Positions 51,713 through 60,117 of a DNA stretch of 64,000 bases are shown one piece after another; the stretch's first letter is position 1, and every line of letters starts with the position of its first letter. A program made the translations under genes and the position numbers. Origin of the DNA: JAGXKT01 sp964531695 (GTDB lineage Bacteria; Planctomycetota; Phycisphaerae; SM23-33). Under the pieces are notes generated by a model, which did no database searches, had not been told where the DNA came from, and worked only from the letters and a program-made list of their open reading frames with translations. The DNA lies in NCBI GenBank assembly GCA_964531695.1, contig CAZHEH010000011.1, positions 22,005 to 86,004 on the forward strand, read 5' to 3'.

Positions 51713-52312
51713 ATGAAGGTGATGAAGCTTGCGGCGCTGCTGGGATGCTTGGCAATTCTTGTGCTCGGTTCGCACGCCCACGGCCAGTTGAACGTCAGTG
51801 TCGACGACGTGACTGTGGTCGAAGGCACAACGTCGGTTGACATTCCGATATACGGCACGGGCACACAGGACGTGACGGACATGGTTCTCGCGCTGCAGAT
51901 GGGCAACGGCGGAACCGTGACCGGCAACCCCGCCGTGCCGGTTTTCAGTGCGGTCGACCTGACTGGGACGGTCTGGGAGAACCTCTCGAACGGCTACGCG
52001 ACGTCGTCGGCTTTCCCGCCCCCGGATGAGATCATCGACCTCAACGTCACCGCCGTTTCTGGCTCCTCACCCGTGTCAGGCAACGGCCTGCTGGCAACCG
52101 TCACCGTGGACCTGACCGGGTTCTCGACGGCCGGCAACGCCTGGGACATCCACTTGATCGATGATTTCGGCACGACCACCCAGTTGCTCGAGGGCACGGG
52201 CGACGTGACGGGCCAACTGACCTCCGGCTCGCTGACGGTCGTTCCCGAGCCGGTGAGCTTGACGCTGCTCGGCGTCGGCTCCGTGGCGCTGCTGCGCCGC
52301 CGTCGGTCGTAG
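51713..52312 (+). CDS. PEP-CTERM anchored protein with cohesin-like beta domain
   Basis: The 199 residues have a signal peptide (MKLAALLGCLAILVLGSHAHG), then a beta-sandwich reminiscent of cohesin-type or related extracellular domains: LNVSVDDVTVVEGTTSVDIP, DMVLALQMGNGGTVTG, NGLLATVTVDLTGFSTAGNA and WDIHLIDDFGTTT. The C-terminus VPEPVSLTLLGVGSVALLRR followed by RRS is a PEP-CTERM sorting signal. The downstream gene encodes a dockerin-like repeat, so a cohesin-dockerin type contact is conceivable but unproven. GGGAG lies seven bases upstream of the chosen ATG. Confidence 0.82.
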   Translation: MKVMKLAALLGCLAILVLGSHAHGQLNVSVDDVTVVEGTTSVDIPIYGTGTQDVTDMVLALQMGNGGTVTGNPAVPVFSAVDLTGTVWENLSNGYATSSAFPPPDEIIDLNVTAVSGSSPVSGNGLLATVTVDLTGFSTAGNAWDIHLIDDFGTTTQLLEGTGDVTGQLTSGSLTVVPEPVSLTLLGVGSVALLRRRRS

Positions 52313-52430
52313 GGCGCGCACCAACGCCGGCCGTGCCCGTCGGCAACAAATGCCGGCGGTTTTCTGCGGGTCCCATCGGGTCGGGAGCCCGGATGGTGTA
52401 CTCGGTCCCGGCTCCCTTGTGAGGCGAACG

Positions 52431-55400
52431 ATGGGCTTCGTTGAAACAGTGCTCCCCTGGCGCAAGGCATCGGCAGGATCGCGGGACAACGCGTCACCAT
52501 CGACGCGCGCAACGGCGGGCAAGGGGGCGCTCGGCGTGCTGCTGGAGCCGCTCGAGCCGCGCCTGCTGCTCAGCGGCGTGGACATGCTGCTCCCGGCCGA
52601 CGCGGGAGTGATCGACGTCACCCAAGCGCCCTACAACGCCGTGCCGAACGACGGGTTGGACGACCGAGCCGCGATCCAGCAGGCGCTGGACGACAACGAC
52701 GGCGACCAGCGTCGCACGATCTACTTCCCCAACGGGCAGTATGACATCGTCCACGCCTTGCCGGCCGGCGCGGAAGCGGCTTTGTTCGTCAACAACAACC
52801 AGCGGACGAACTACCTGGGTGAAAGCCGCGACGGAGTGGTGTTCCGGGTGAAGGACGACCATGCGGATTTCCAGAATGCGGGCAATCCGGTTGCGGTGTT
52901 CGGCATGGAATCGAGCCATGGTTTCGGATTCGAGAGCACTGTGAAGAACATGACTTTCGATGTGGGCGCCGGGAACGAGGGCGCGCGCGGCATCACCTGG
53001 TTCAGCAACAACGGCGGTACGTTGGCGAACGTGAAGATCGTGGCTCGGGAACGGGGCGGGACGCGCGCGGGGGTTTCGGGCCTGAATATGCGCAACGACA
53101 ACAACGGACCGTCCATGATCCGGGATCTGGAGATCGTGGGATTCGACAAAGGAATCGAGGATGTCTACGGTCTGTGGCAGCACACCCTGGAACACATTCG
53201 CGTGGAGGATCAGAACGTCGTCGGCTATTCGAAGGGCTCCATGACGACCAGTCTGCGCGGATTCACCAGCGTCAACAGCGTGCCGGCCATCCGGATGGGC
53301 GCATCCTCGGGTGTGCTGGTTCTGATCGACTCCTCATTGACCGGGGGCGACGCGAGCAACGCAGCGATCGAAATCGACTGGGGCAATCTCTTCGTGCGCA
53401 ACGTGCAGACGGAGGGGTATGGGGCGGCCATCGGCTGGCCGGACGGTGGGCAGACCCTCGTAACCGGCCCAGATGTGGATGAGTATTCCGTGCGTCGTCT
53501 GGGCGCGAACGGGGGCGCGCTGGAGGAAGACCCGTACATCACCGAGTGGCCGTCCGAAACCGAGAGCTTGCATCTGACGGAAGGCGGCGTCATTCCCGAA
53601 GTGCCCGAGATTCCCTGGGAAACGAACATGGCCAACTGGGACGGACCCCACAATCATGGCGGGGTGGCGGGCGACTCGGGGGACGACGCGGCGGCCCTGC
53701 AGGCGGCGATCGATTCGGGAGCGACCACGATCTACCTCCCCGGCACGGCGACGTGGAAGATCGGCCAGGATGTGTATATTCGGGGCAACGTGCAGCGGAT
53801 CATCTCGTTCAGCCGCACGAATGTCAGCGCCAAGTTCATTCTCGTGGACCAGGATGTGAATGGAAACACGGTGGACCCGGCGGACCTGCCGGACGCGGTG
53901 ACGATGCAGCATTTCTGGTTGTTCAACAATGATCATGGAATTGAACACCGTTCGGATCGCACCCTGGTGTTGGACGGCGTGTACGTCACCGAAGCCCGCG
54001 CCGGCGCCGAAGGCAACGGTCCCATGTTCACCCGGGATATCTCCGGAAACATCCGGGTCAGCCACGGTCGCGAAGTGTGGGCCAGAGGCCTGAACACCGA
54101 AAATGACGAGCCGAGTATCGGCAACATCAACGATGGGGGACAGCTTTGGGTCTTCGGACTCAAGACGGAGAGGGGCGGCGTGAAAATCGACACGAAGAAC
54201 GGGGGGCGAACGGAACTGCTTGGAGGACACATTGCCGAAACCACAACCGGAAACGCCAGTCCCATATTCCGGGGAACGAATGCGGCGATGAGTTTGGTGG
54301 GCTTCCGCACGAGCAGCTTCATGTCGGACACCTTCGACGTGTTCGTCGAGGACACCCGCGGAGGGGAATCCCGGACCGTGGCGCGCGAGGATGGGGGGCT
54401 TGGCGATGGCTGGGCGACCGGCGACGGCCGGGCGGTCGTCGCGTATTTCGGCCACAGCGGGAGCCACGACGCTTCGGTCGTCAACCGTCACGTGTTCTAC
54501 AACGATTCGGCGTGGGACGGGTATGACCCCGGCGATAACGGGAACGACGACGACGCCATCGCCCCGGACAAGGTCGCGTTGCTGCCGGGACAGCAGGCGA
54601 GCTTCGCCAACTACACCAGCTACCACAGGGGCATCAACGGCGTCATGATCGACATTGACGGGCTGGCCGATCCGGCCGGGCTCGGCGCGGCGGACTTCAG
54701 CTTCGCCGCGGGCAACGACAACGTCCCGTCGGGTTGGGACGCCGCGCCGGAGCCGTCCAGCGTAACGGTCCGACCCGGTGCCGGCGTGGACGGCTCGGAC
54801 CGGGTGACGCTGATCTGGGTCGACAACAACCATGACGGAATCGTGGATGCCAACGAGGCCGTCGCCAAGGACTGGCTCAGGGTGACGGTCAAGGCCAACG
54901 CCAACACCGGCCTGCTGAGCGACGACGTGTTCTACTTCGGCAACGCGGTGGGCGAGACGGGCGACTCGACGACGGATGCGCACGTCAACGCCGTGGACGG
55001 CGCGGGCGTGCGGGAGCATCCTCGATCCGGCAGGAATCCCGCCCCGATCGACTACGCGTGGGACATCAACCGCGATCGGTTCGTCACCGCCGTGGACGGT
55101 GCGTGGGTGCGCGAGCATCCGACCTCCGGGCGCAACTGCCTGAACCTGATCACGCCGCCGACGCAGGAAGTGGGCCTTTTCGAGGTGGCCGAGGATATCG
55201 GCGACGTCGGCGCGGCAGGATCGTCGTCGCATAACGCCGGCGTCTACACGTTGGAAGGCAGCGGCTGGGACATCTGGGCCACCAGCGACGAATTCCATTA
55301 TCTCCACGAGGACCTCACCGGCAACGGCGAGATCGTCGCCCGCGTCGCGAGCGTGCAGAACACGGACGCGTGGGCCAAGGCCGGCGTGATGTTCCGCGAA

Positions 55401-55724
55401 TCGACAGCCCCCGACGCGAAGTTCGTGATGGTCATGCAGAGGCCGGACAACCAGGTGACGATGCAATGGCGGGATGCGACCGGAGACTACGCGGGCTATG
55501 CCGGTACGCTTGCCGGCGGAACGTCGTCGGTCAAGTTCGTAAAGCTGATCCGCAGCGGCGACACCTTCACCGGGTACTACTCCATCGACGGAAGCAGTTG
55601 GACCCAGATCGCCACGCACACGACGGACCTGAGCGATACCGCCCGGGTCGGGCTCTTCGTGACGAGCCACGACAACACGGTGCTGTCCACCGCCGTTTTC
55701 GACAACGTGACCGTGTCGGCCTGA
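52431..55724 (+). CDS. LEPR-XLL secreted protein with two pectate-lyase-like domains and dockerin-like repeats
   Basis: The protein has 1097 residues. Residues 38-49 are LEPLEPRLLLSG, the LEPR-XLL motif of planctomycete secreted giants. A right-handed beta-helix of pectate-lyase-3/GH55 type begins near 60 (NDGLDDRAAIQQALDDNDGD; RTIYFPNGQYDIV), and a second near 399 (GDDAAALQAAIDSGATTIYLP in two parts). Residues 841-902 hold two dockerin-like calcium loops (DSTTDAHVNAVDGAGVREHP and DINRDRFVTAVDGAWVREHP). The final 180 residues form a DUF1349/laminin-type beta-sandwich (DAWAKAGVMFRESTAPDAKF; GYYSIDGSSWTQIATH). It probably binds and cleaves acidic polysaccharide at the cell surface. GAGG lies six bases upstream of the ATG. 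Confidence 0.85.
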   Translation: MGFVETVLPWRKASAGSRDNASPSTRATAGKGALGVLLEPLEPRLLLSGVDMLLPADAGVIDVTQAPYNAVPNDGLDDRAAIQQALDDNDGDQRRTIYFPNGQYDIVHALPAGAEAALFVNNNQRTNYLGESRDGVVFRVKDDHADFQNAGNPVAVFGMESSHGFGFESTVKNMTFDVGAGNEGARGITWFSNNGGTLANVKIVARERGGTRAGVSGLNMRNDNNGPSMIRDLEIVGFDKGIEDVYGLWQHTLEHIRVEDQNVVGYSKGSMTTSLRGFTSVNSVPAIRMGASSGVLVLIDSSLTGGDASNAAIEIDWGNLFVRNVQTEGYGAAIGWPDGGQTLVTGPDVDEYSVRRLGANGGALEEDPYITEWPSETESLHLTEGGVIPEVPEIPWETNMANWDGPHNHGGVAGDSGDDAAALQAAIDSGATTIYLPGTATWKIGQDVYIRGNVQRIISFSRTNVSAKFILVDQDVNGNTVDPADLPDAVTMQHFWLFNNDHGIEHRSDRTLVLDGVYVTEARAGAEGNGPMFTRDISGNIRVSHGREVWARGLNTENDEPSIGNINDGGQLWVFGLKTERGGVKIDTKNGGRTELLGGHIAETTTGNASPIFRGTNAAMSLVGFRTSSFMSDTFDVFVEDTRGGESRTVAREDGGLGDGWATGDGRAVVAYFGHSGSHDASVVNRHVFYNDSAWDGYDPGDNGNDDDAIAPDKVALLPGQQASFANYTSYHRGINGVMIDIDGLADPAGLGAADFSFAAGNDNVPSGWDAAPEPSSVTVRPGAGVDGSDRVTLIWVDNNHDGIVDANEAVAKDWLRVTVKANANTGLLSDDVFYFGNAVGETGDSTTDAHVNAVDGAGVREHPRSGRNPAPIDYAWDINRDRFVTAVDGAWVREHPTSGRNCLNLITPPTQEVGLFEVAEDIGDVGAAGSSSHNAGVYTLEGSGWDIWATSDEFHYLHEDLTGNGEIVARVASVQNTDAWAKAGVMFRESTAPDAKFVMVMQRPDNQVTMQWRDATGDYAGYAGTLAGGTSSVKFVKLIRSGDTFTGYYSIDGSSWTQIATHTTDLSDTARVGLFVTSHDNTVLSTAVFDNVTVSA
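54955..55135 (+). repeat. duplicated dockerin-like calcium-loop unit
   Basis: Two units of about 100 bases encode DxxxDxxVxAVDGAxVREHPxSGRN-type sequence, separated by about 20 codons. The shared run VDGAxVREHPxSGRN shows internal duplication. Dockerin repeats of this type occur in pairs, as here. Confidence 0.7.
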
Positions 55725-55791
55725 AGACCGGCCGCGGTCGCCGGCGCCCCGGCGCGGCCGAGGCGCATCGCTCGATCCGCCGCTCGGTGGC

Positions 55792-58266
55792 CTATCGTTC
55801 CAGCGTCACGTAGAAGACCGGCTGGTCCGCCGGGATCCGCAATGTGTCGCCGGTCACCGTGCCCCGGCCGAGGACGTTCATCTCGTAGTCGTAGAACGTC
55901 CAGTCCATGCCGTCGATCGCCTCGCCCCGGATCGTGCCCGAGACCCGCGCCACCAGCACCGGCAGTTCGCCGGCCTTGCCTTCGGCCGTGGCGGCGCCGA
56001 AGTACTCGTGCAACTTCTTGTCCGTGTTCAGGCGGAAGCCCTTGTTGAAGCTGGTGGACACCATCGACAGGACGGCCTTGCTCGTCTCGTCCAGCGGCTT
56101 GCCGTCGCAACTGGCCAGGGCGAAGGTCACGTAGCCCTCATCTTCGGTCACGGGGTACGGCATGCCGTCGGGATTGTGCACTTCCACGCCGTGAAGCTCG
56201 ACGCCCGCCCTGTCGAAGGTCAGCGTCTTCTCGGGCTCGAGCAACTGCCCGCGGAAGCCGGTGAACATGGCCGTGCCCGGCGCGTCGAACCGGCAGAACC
56301 CCTGCCGCCAGTTGTAGGTGATCTCGTCGGTCGGGGTAATGGGGTTCGGCTCGAAGACGCGGGGCTTGTAGTACGGGCCGATCACCATGTAGCCGTTCTT
56401 GCGGAAGTCGTCGTACACGGCCTTAAGCTGCTCGGCCCTCTGCTCGGCGTCGGCTGGGTCCCCGTGTCTCGCCTGGCGGGCCTGCTCAAAGAGCGGATCG
56501 TCGGGGCGCTCGGCCAGCGTCGGATCGATCTCGATGCGCATGCCGTAGCGGTAGGTCGTCGGCAGCATGGCCCGGCCGATGTCGCCGTAGCTGCCGGAGT
56601 AGTCCATGCTCTCGGAAGCCAGCAGCATCGGCTTGCCGTAGACGAACTTCGTCGGCGTCGGGGCCGGGGCGAGGTGTTCGTGGCGGAAGATCTCGCTGGC
56701 GGCGCGCATCGCGGAGAGCTGTACCTCGTCGCCGCCGAAGTGCAGGTCCAGCGAGTGGCCGACCTCGATCGGGCGGGTATGCGGCTCGTCTTGGGTGGAA
56801 TCAGGTCCGGGCCCGTAGCTGTGCCAGTTGATGATGTCCCAGTCCTGGATGCTGCCCAAGCTCGCCACGAGCATCGGGAACTCCGCTCGGTACTTCGTGG
56901 AGTTCTTGACTTGGATCTCGTAGACGAAGAAGGGCATGCCCTCGACCTTGTTGTGCTCCACCCAGGGCACGTCCCAGCAGAGCTTGGGCAGCTCGGTCAG
57001 CGACGAGTTGAACGGAAACTCCTCATCCGTCCGGTCGTGATGCTTGTTGTTGACGTAGGTGCAGTGCGTCACCGCATCCGCCTGCTGGTGGAGGTACTGG
57101 CACTGGATCTGCCAGCCCGTGCCCGTGTCGTAGAGCATCGGGCTGAGCCGGGTGGATTTGCCGAGCGACTTGACGTATTCCGCCTGAGCGTTCTTGCTGG
57201 CCGTGATCATCTCGACGAAAAACGCGATCACGTCTGAGGCCCGCTGCTCGGTGCACTCGTCCCGGCCGATCGCCTCGACGCCCATCTCCAGCGCTTTCTT
57301 CGCGTTCGGGTTCGGGTCGTTGAGCTGCGCCGGCGTCGCGGCCTTGGCCGTCGGAGCCAGCATGACCGTCCCGTCGTCCAGCCCCTCGCCGGGGAACAGG
57401 AAGCCCCACGCTTCGGCCAGGGCCTCGTCGGTCTCGTATTTCCGCTTCAGCCACGCGTTCCATTTGGCGATGAGCTGGGCCTGGAAGAACTCCGGCAGCT
57501 TCATCCACTGCCCGCCGGTCATCTTCGGCAGCCACCACTCCTCGTTGCTCAGCTCCCAGACGACGATGTCCGGATCGTCGCAATAGCGCATCCCGGTGTA
57601 CTTGTTGCGCCGCGTGGCGACCTTTCGCATGCGTTGGAGCGTCAATGCCTGGAGCCGGGGATCCCAGTGCTGGGCCAGGTGGCGCCCGAGCCCGACCTGC
57701 TTGCCCTCCCACCGCCAACTCTCGTGCGCCATGGACTCGATCGCGGCCGTCCACGCCTCGGCCGTGTCCGGATCATCGACGACCTTCACGTCCCGCTCGC
57801 CATTGACCGTGCCCAGCATGTTCAGCCCGGCGAACCAGATCTTGATCCCATGCTGCTTCAGCAGGAAGTACCCGTAGTCCTTCAGGTCATCCGCCGAATT
57901 GTCGCCCTTCGTGAAGTCGTCGCTCTGCGGAAAGTGCCACAGCCGGTGCAGGTTGAACCCGAGGTCCACCAGTCGCTGGGCCATCAGCTCGCGGTTCCGC
58001 CGCCCGGCCGGGCCGTCGTCCCCCCCGGCGGGGAAATGCCCGATGTGGCCCCAGTAACGCACTCGCTTGCCGTCCAGCTCGAGGTGACCTTCCTCATTCA
58101 CCTGAACGTATCGAGAATCCGGGATGTCCTCGGAAACCGCCACGGGGGCCTCGGTGATGTCCGCGGGCGGACCCGCCTTCGTCGGTATTGGGCTCGGCGG
58201 CTCCGCGCATGCGCCAATGGCAATTCCTACGGCCAGAATGAGCAGGGCGAGTGATTTGTTGGCCAT
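55792..58266 (-). CDS. secreted glycoside-hydrolase-like lipoprotein (clan GH-A type)
   Basis: This 824-residue lipoprotein (LALLILAVGIAIGAC) has a TIM-barrel-like middle. RYWGHIGHFPAGG and LGFNLHRLWHFPQ lead to DPDIVVWELSNEEWWLPKM, where Asn241-Glu242 matches the NE acid/base pair of clan GH-A cellulase/mannanase-type enzymes. The likely nucleophile is the Glu in GMPFFVYEIQVKNS (inferred from position). A C-terminal beta domain follows from about 640. The ATG at 58266 has GAGG six bases upstream. Its neighbours, a lyase-like LEPR-XLL protein and PEP-CTERM proteins, suggest polysaccharide degradation outside the cell. Substrate cannot be told. Confidence 0.75.
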   Translation of the reverse strand: MANKSLALLILAVGIAIGACAEPPSPIPTKAGPPADITEAPVAVSEDIPDSRYVQVNEEGHLELDGKRVRYWGHIGHFPAGGDDGPAGRRNRELMAQRLVDLGFNLHRLWHFPQSDDFTKGDNSADDLKDYGYFLLKQHGIKIWFAGLNMLGTVNGERDVKVVDDPDTAEAWTAAIESMAHESWRWEGKQVGLGRHLAQHWDPRLQALTLQRMRKVATRRNKYTGMRYCDDPDIVVWELSNEEWWLPKMTGGQWMKLPEFFQAQLIAKWNAWLKRKYETDEALAEAWGFLFPGEGLDDGTVMLAPTAKAATPAQLNDPNPNAKKALEMGVEAIGRDECTEQRASDVIAFFVEMITASKNAQAEYVKSLGKSTRLSPMLYDTGTGWQIQCQYLHQQADAVTHCTYVNNKHHDRTDEEFPFNSSLTELPKLCWDVPWVEHNKVEGMPFFVYEIQVKNSTKYRAEFPMLVASLGSIQDWDIINWHSYGPGPDSTQDEPHTRPIEVGHSLDLHFGGDEVQLSAMRAASEIFRHEHLAPAPTPTKFVYGKPMLLASESMDYSGSYGDIGRAMLPTTYRYGMRIEIDPTLAERPDDPLFEQARQARHGDPADAEQRAEQLKAVYDDFRKNGYMVIGPYYKPRVFEPNPITPTDEITYNWRQGFCRFDAPGTAMFTGFRGQLLEPEKTLTFDRAGVELHGVEVHNPDGMPYPVTEDEGYVTFALASCDGKPLDETSKAVLSMVSTSFNKGFRLNTDKKLHEYFGAATAEGKAGELPVLVARVSGTIRGEAIDGMDWTFYDYEMNVLGRGTVTGDTLRIPADQPVFYVTLER

Positions 58267-58361
58267 GATGATCCTCAAGGCAGTTTCCAGGGGGTAACGA
58301 ACGATGCTCTGCCGATCCTTGCGACAAACGCTTCAGAGATTCTACCGTTCACATGCCGCAT

Positions 58362-58379
58362 CGCAAGCCATGGCTTGCG
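58362..58379. repeat. 18-bp perfect palindrome CGCAAGCCATGGCTTGCG
   Basis: This palindrome lies between divergent genes (glycoside hydrolase and glycosyltransferase), about 85 bases before the latter. It could be an operator for a dimeric regulator or a hairpin. No matching second copy was noticed in the window. Confidence 0.45.
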
Positions 58380-58463
58380 GACGGCGGCTGGCCTGCCCCG
58401 GCGCCTGCCTCCGGCCGCACCGCTGGCACGGGGCACGGGCACGAGCTACGATAGGTCGCAGCC

Positions 58464-59378
58464 ATGACCGCTCCCCCGCACATCGCCGTGCTGCTGCCGT
58501 GCCGCAACGAGGCGGCCACGATCGGCACGGTCGTGGACGACTTCCGCGCCGCCCTGCCGGAGGCGGAGGTGTACGTGTTCGACAACCGCTCGACGGACGA
58601 CACGGCGGCCGTCGCGGCCGAGCATGGGGCCAGGGTGATTCCCGAGCCGCGCGAGGGCAAGGGACACGTGGTCGCCGCGATGCTCGACCGCGTCGAGGCG
58701 GAGTACTACGTGATGGCCGACGGGGACGACACGTACCCTGCCGACAAGGCCCGCGAGTTGCTGGCGCCCGTGCGGGCCGGGCGGGCGGACATGGTCGTCG
58801 GCGCGCGGCGCCCGGCCGAGGGCGAGCACGCGTTCCCCCGGCTGCACGTCGGCGGCAACCGGCTCGTGCGGGGGCTGATCAATCGGCTGTTCCGCGCGGA
58901 GCTGACGGACATCCTGTCCGGCTACCGGGCATTCAACGCCCGCGTGGCGCGGACCGTGCCGATCGTCTCCAGCGGCTTCGAGGTCGAGACGGAGCTGACG
59001 ATCCAGACGCTGTACTATCGGCTGGTGATCGAGGAGGTGCCGGTGCCCTACCGCCCGCGCCCGGCCGGGAGCCGCTCCAAGCTGCGGACCCTCCCCGACG
59101 GCGCCCGCGTGCTTTGGAAGATTTTCTCGCTGCTCCGCTCGGTCAAGCCGCTCACGTTCTTCGGCTCGGTCGGCCTCGTGCTGCTCGTGCTCGGGCTGCT
59201 GGCCGGCATCGCGCCGATCCACGACTACGTCACAACGGGGAAGGTGCCCCACTTCCCGCGGGCGATCCTGGCGACGGGCCTCGTGATCCTCGCGGCGCTG
59301 AGCGCCTTCCTCGGCGTGCTGCTGCACCAGGTCAACTGGCGGTTCAAGGAACTGCATAACGTCGTGGTCAGAAGGTAG
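58464..59378 (+). CDS. family 2 glycosyltransferase with C-terminal membrane spans
   Basis: The 304 residues contain a GT-A core: HIAVLLPCRNEAATIGTVVD, VYVFDNRSTDDTAAVAAEHG, VIPEPREGKGHVVAAML, the metal-site VMADGDDTYPADKA, and ILSGYRAFNARVARTVPIVS. Two membrane spans at about 225-250 and 265-290 (FGSVGLVLLVLGLLAGIAP; AILATGLVILAALSAFLGVL) anchor it. The pattern resembles DPM1/GtrB-like enzymes that load sugars onto polyprenyl phosphate. It may supply lipid-linked sugars for the exopolysaccharide genes elsewhere, but the sugar is unknown. The start has ACGATAGG upstream, weakly placed. Confidence 0.87.
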   Translation: MTAPPHIAVLLPCRNEAATIGTVVDDFRAALPEAEVYVFDNRSTDDTAAVAAEHGARVIPEPREGKGHVVAAMLDRVEAEYYVMADGDDTYPADKARELLAPVRAGRADMVVGARRPAEGEHAFPRLHVGGNRLVRGLINRLFRAELTDILSGYRAFNARVARTVPIVSSGFEVETELTIQTLYYRLVIEEVPVPYRPRPAGSRSKLRTLPDGARVLWKIFSLLRSVKPLTFFGSVGLVLLVLGLLAGIAPIHDYVTTGKVPHFPRAILATGLVILAALSAFLGVLLHQVNWRFKELHNVVVRR

Positions 59379-59384
59379 CTCGAC

Positions 59385-59531
59385 TGCTTCACCGCAGAGA
59401 ACGCAGAGAGCTCTGAGATATCAAGTGGACCCGTCCGCCATGCTCGCCGGTCGGAACGAAACCGCATGCCCGAGGACCGCGCTGAGACGCCCTGCTACCC
59501 TCCGCGTTACTCGGCGTCCTCTGTGGCGAGA
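59385..59531. repeat. CCGCAGAGAACGCAGAG phrase repeat in inverted arrangement
   Basis: CACCGCAGAGAACGCAGAGA (59390-59409) and its reverse form CTCCGCGTTACTCGGCGTCC followed by TCTGTGG (59501-59527) bracket the convergent ends of the GT2 and membrane-protein genes. The second part encodes the final residues LATEDAE of the membrane protein, so the repeat extends into that gene. Confidence 0.6.
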
Positions 59532-60079
59532 TGCGGTTGCCGACGACAGGACGGCGGGGCGAACAGCAGCAGCGCCGTCGCCAGCGCGATGGCCGACATG
59601 GCGAACAGCCCCCGCCGCGTGCGGGCATTTTCGATCCGCCCGGCCGCGCTGACCAGCGGGCCATCCGGCCGGGCGGGCGCTTGCGGCTCCGGCAGGTGAA
59701 TCATCTGCTCCAGCGTGGCCGGGCGCAGGGCCGGGTCCCCGTAGATCATCTCGTCGGCGGGCATCCGCCCGGTGTGAATCGCCATGAGCTGGATCGTCAG
59801 CTCGCGGTCGTGCGGCAGGGCCTCGGCCAGGCGGGCCTTGGTGGACAACTCCGCCTCCAGCCGCTCGACGGACGCCGACGCCCGGTCCCGCTCGTACCGG
59901 GCGGCACGCATGCGGTCGTAGGCCGGCAGCAGGACGATCGCCGCCAGGATGCCCAGCCCGATCGCCGCGAACACGAGGAACCCGACCATCCGCCCGAAGG
60001 CGAACAGCACCCCCGCCCGGCGTTCTTCCGCCGGCCCGCTCGTCTCACGCCGCTGCCTGACTGCATCCTTGCGGGGCAT
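59507..60079 (-). CDS. two-span membrane protein, function unknown
   Basis: I do not recognise this 190-residue protein. A basic cytoplasmic start (MPRKDAVRQRRETSG) precedes span one (MVGFLVFAAIGLGILAAIVL, about 30-52), a charged helical region (RYERDRASASVERLEAELST), a linker with IYGDPALRPATLEQM, and span two (LFAMSAIALATALLLFAPP, about 158-178). Its last residues LATEDAE come from a dispersed DNA repeat that has replaced or extended the end. The start has AAGG upstream at a fair distance. It is convergent with the GT2 gene and tandem with eno, 38 bases downstream. Confidence 0.6.
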   Translation of the reverse strand: MPRKDAVRQRRETSGPAEERRAGVLFAFGRMVGFLVFAAIGLGILAAIVLLPAYDRMRAARYERDRASASVERLEAELSTKARLAEALPHDRELTIQLMAIHTGRMPADEMIYGDPALRPATLEQMIHLPEPQAPARPDGPLVSAAGRIENARTRRGLFAMSAIALATALLLFAPPSCRRQPHLATEDAE

Positions 60080-60117
60080 TGCCGCCCTTCCGTGGGCTCG
60101 CCCGCCGCTTCGCGGGT

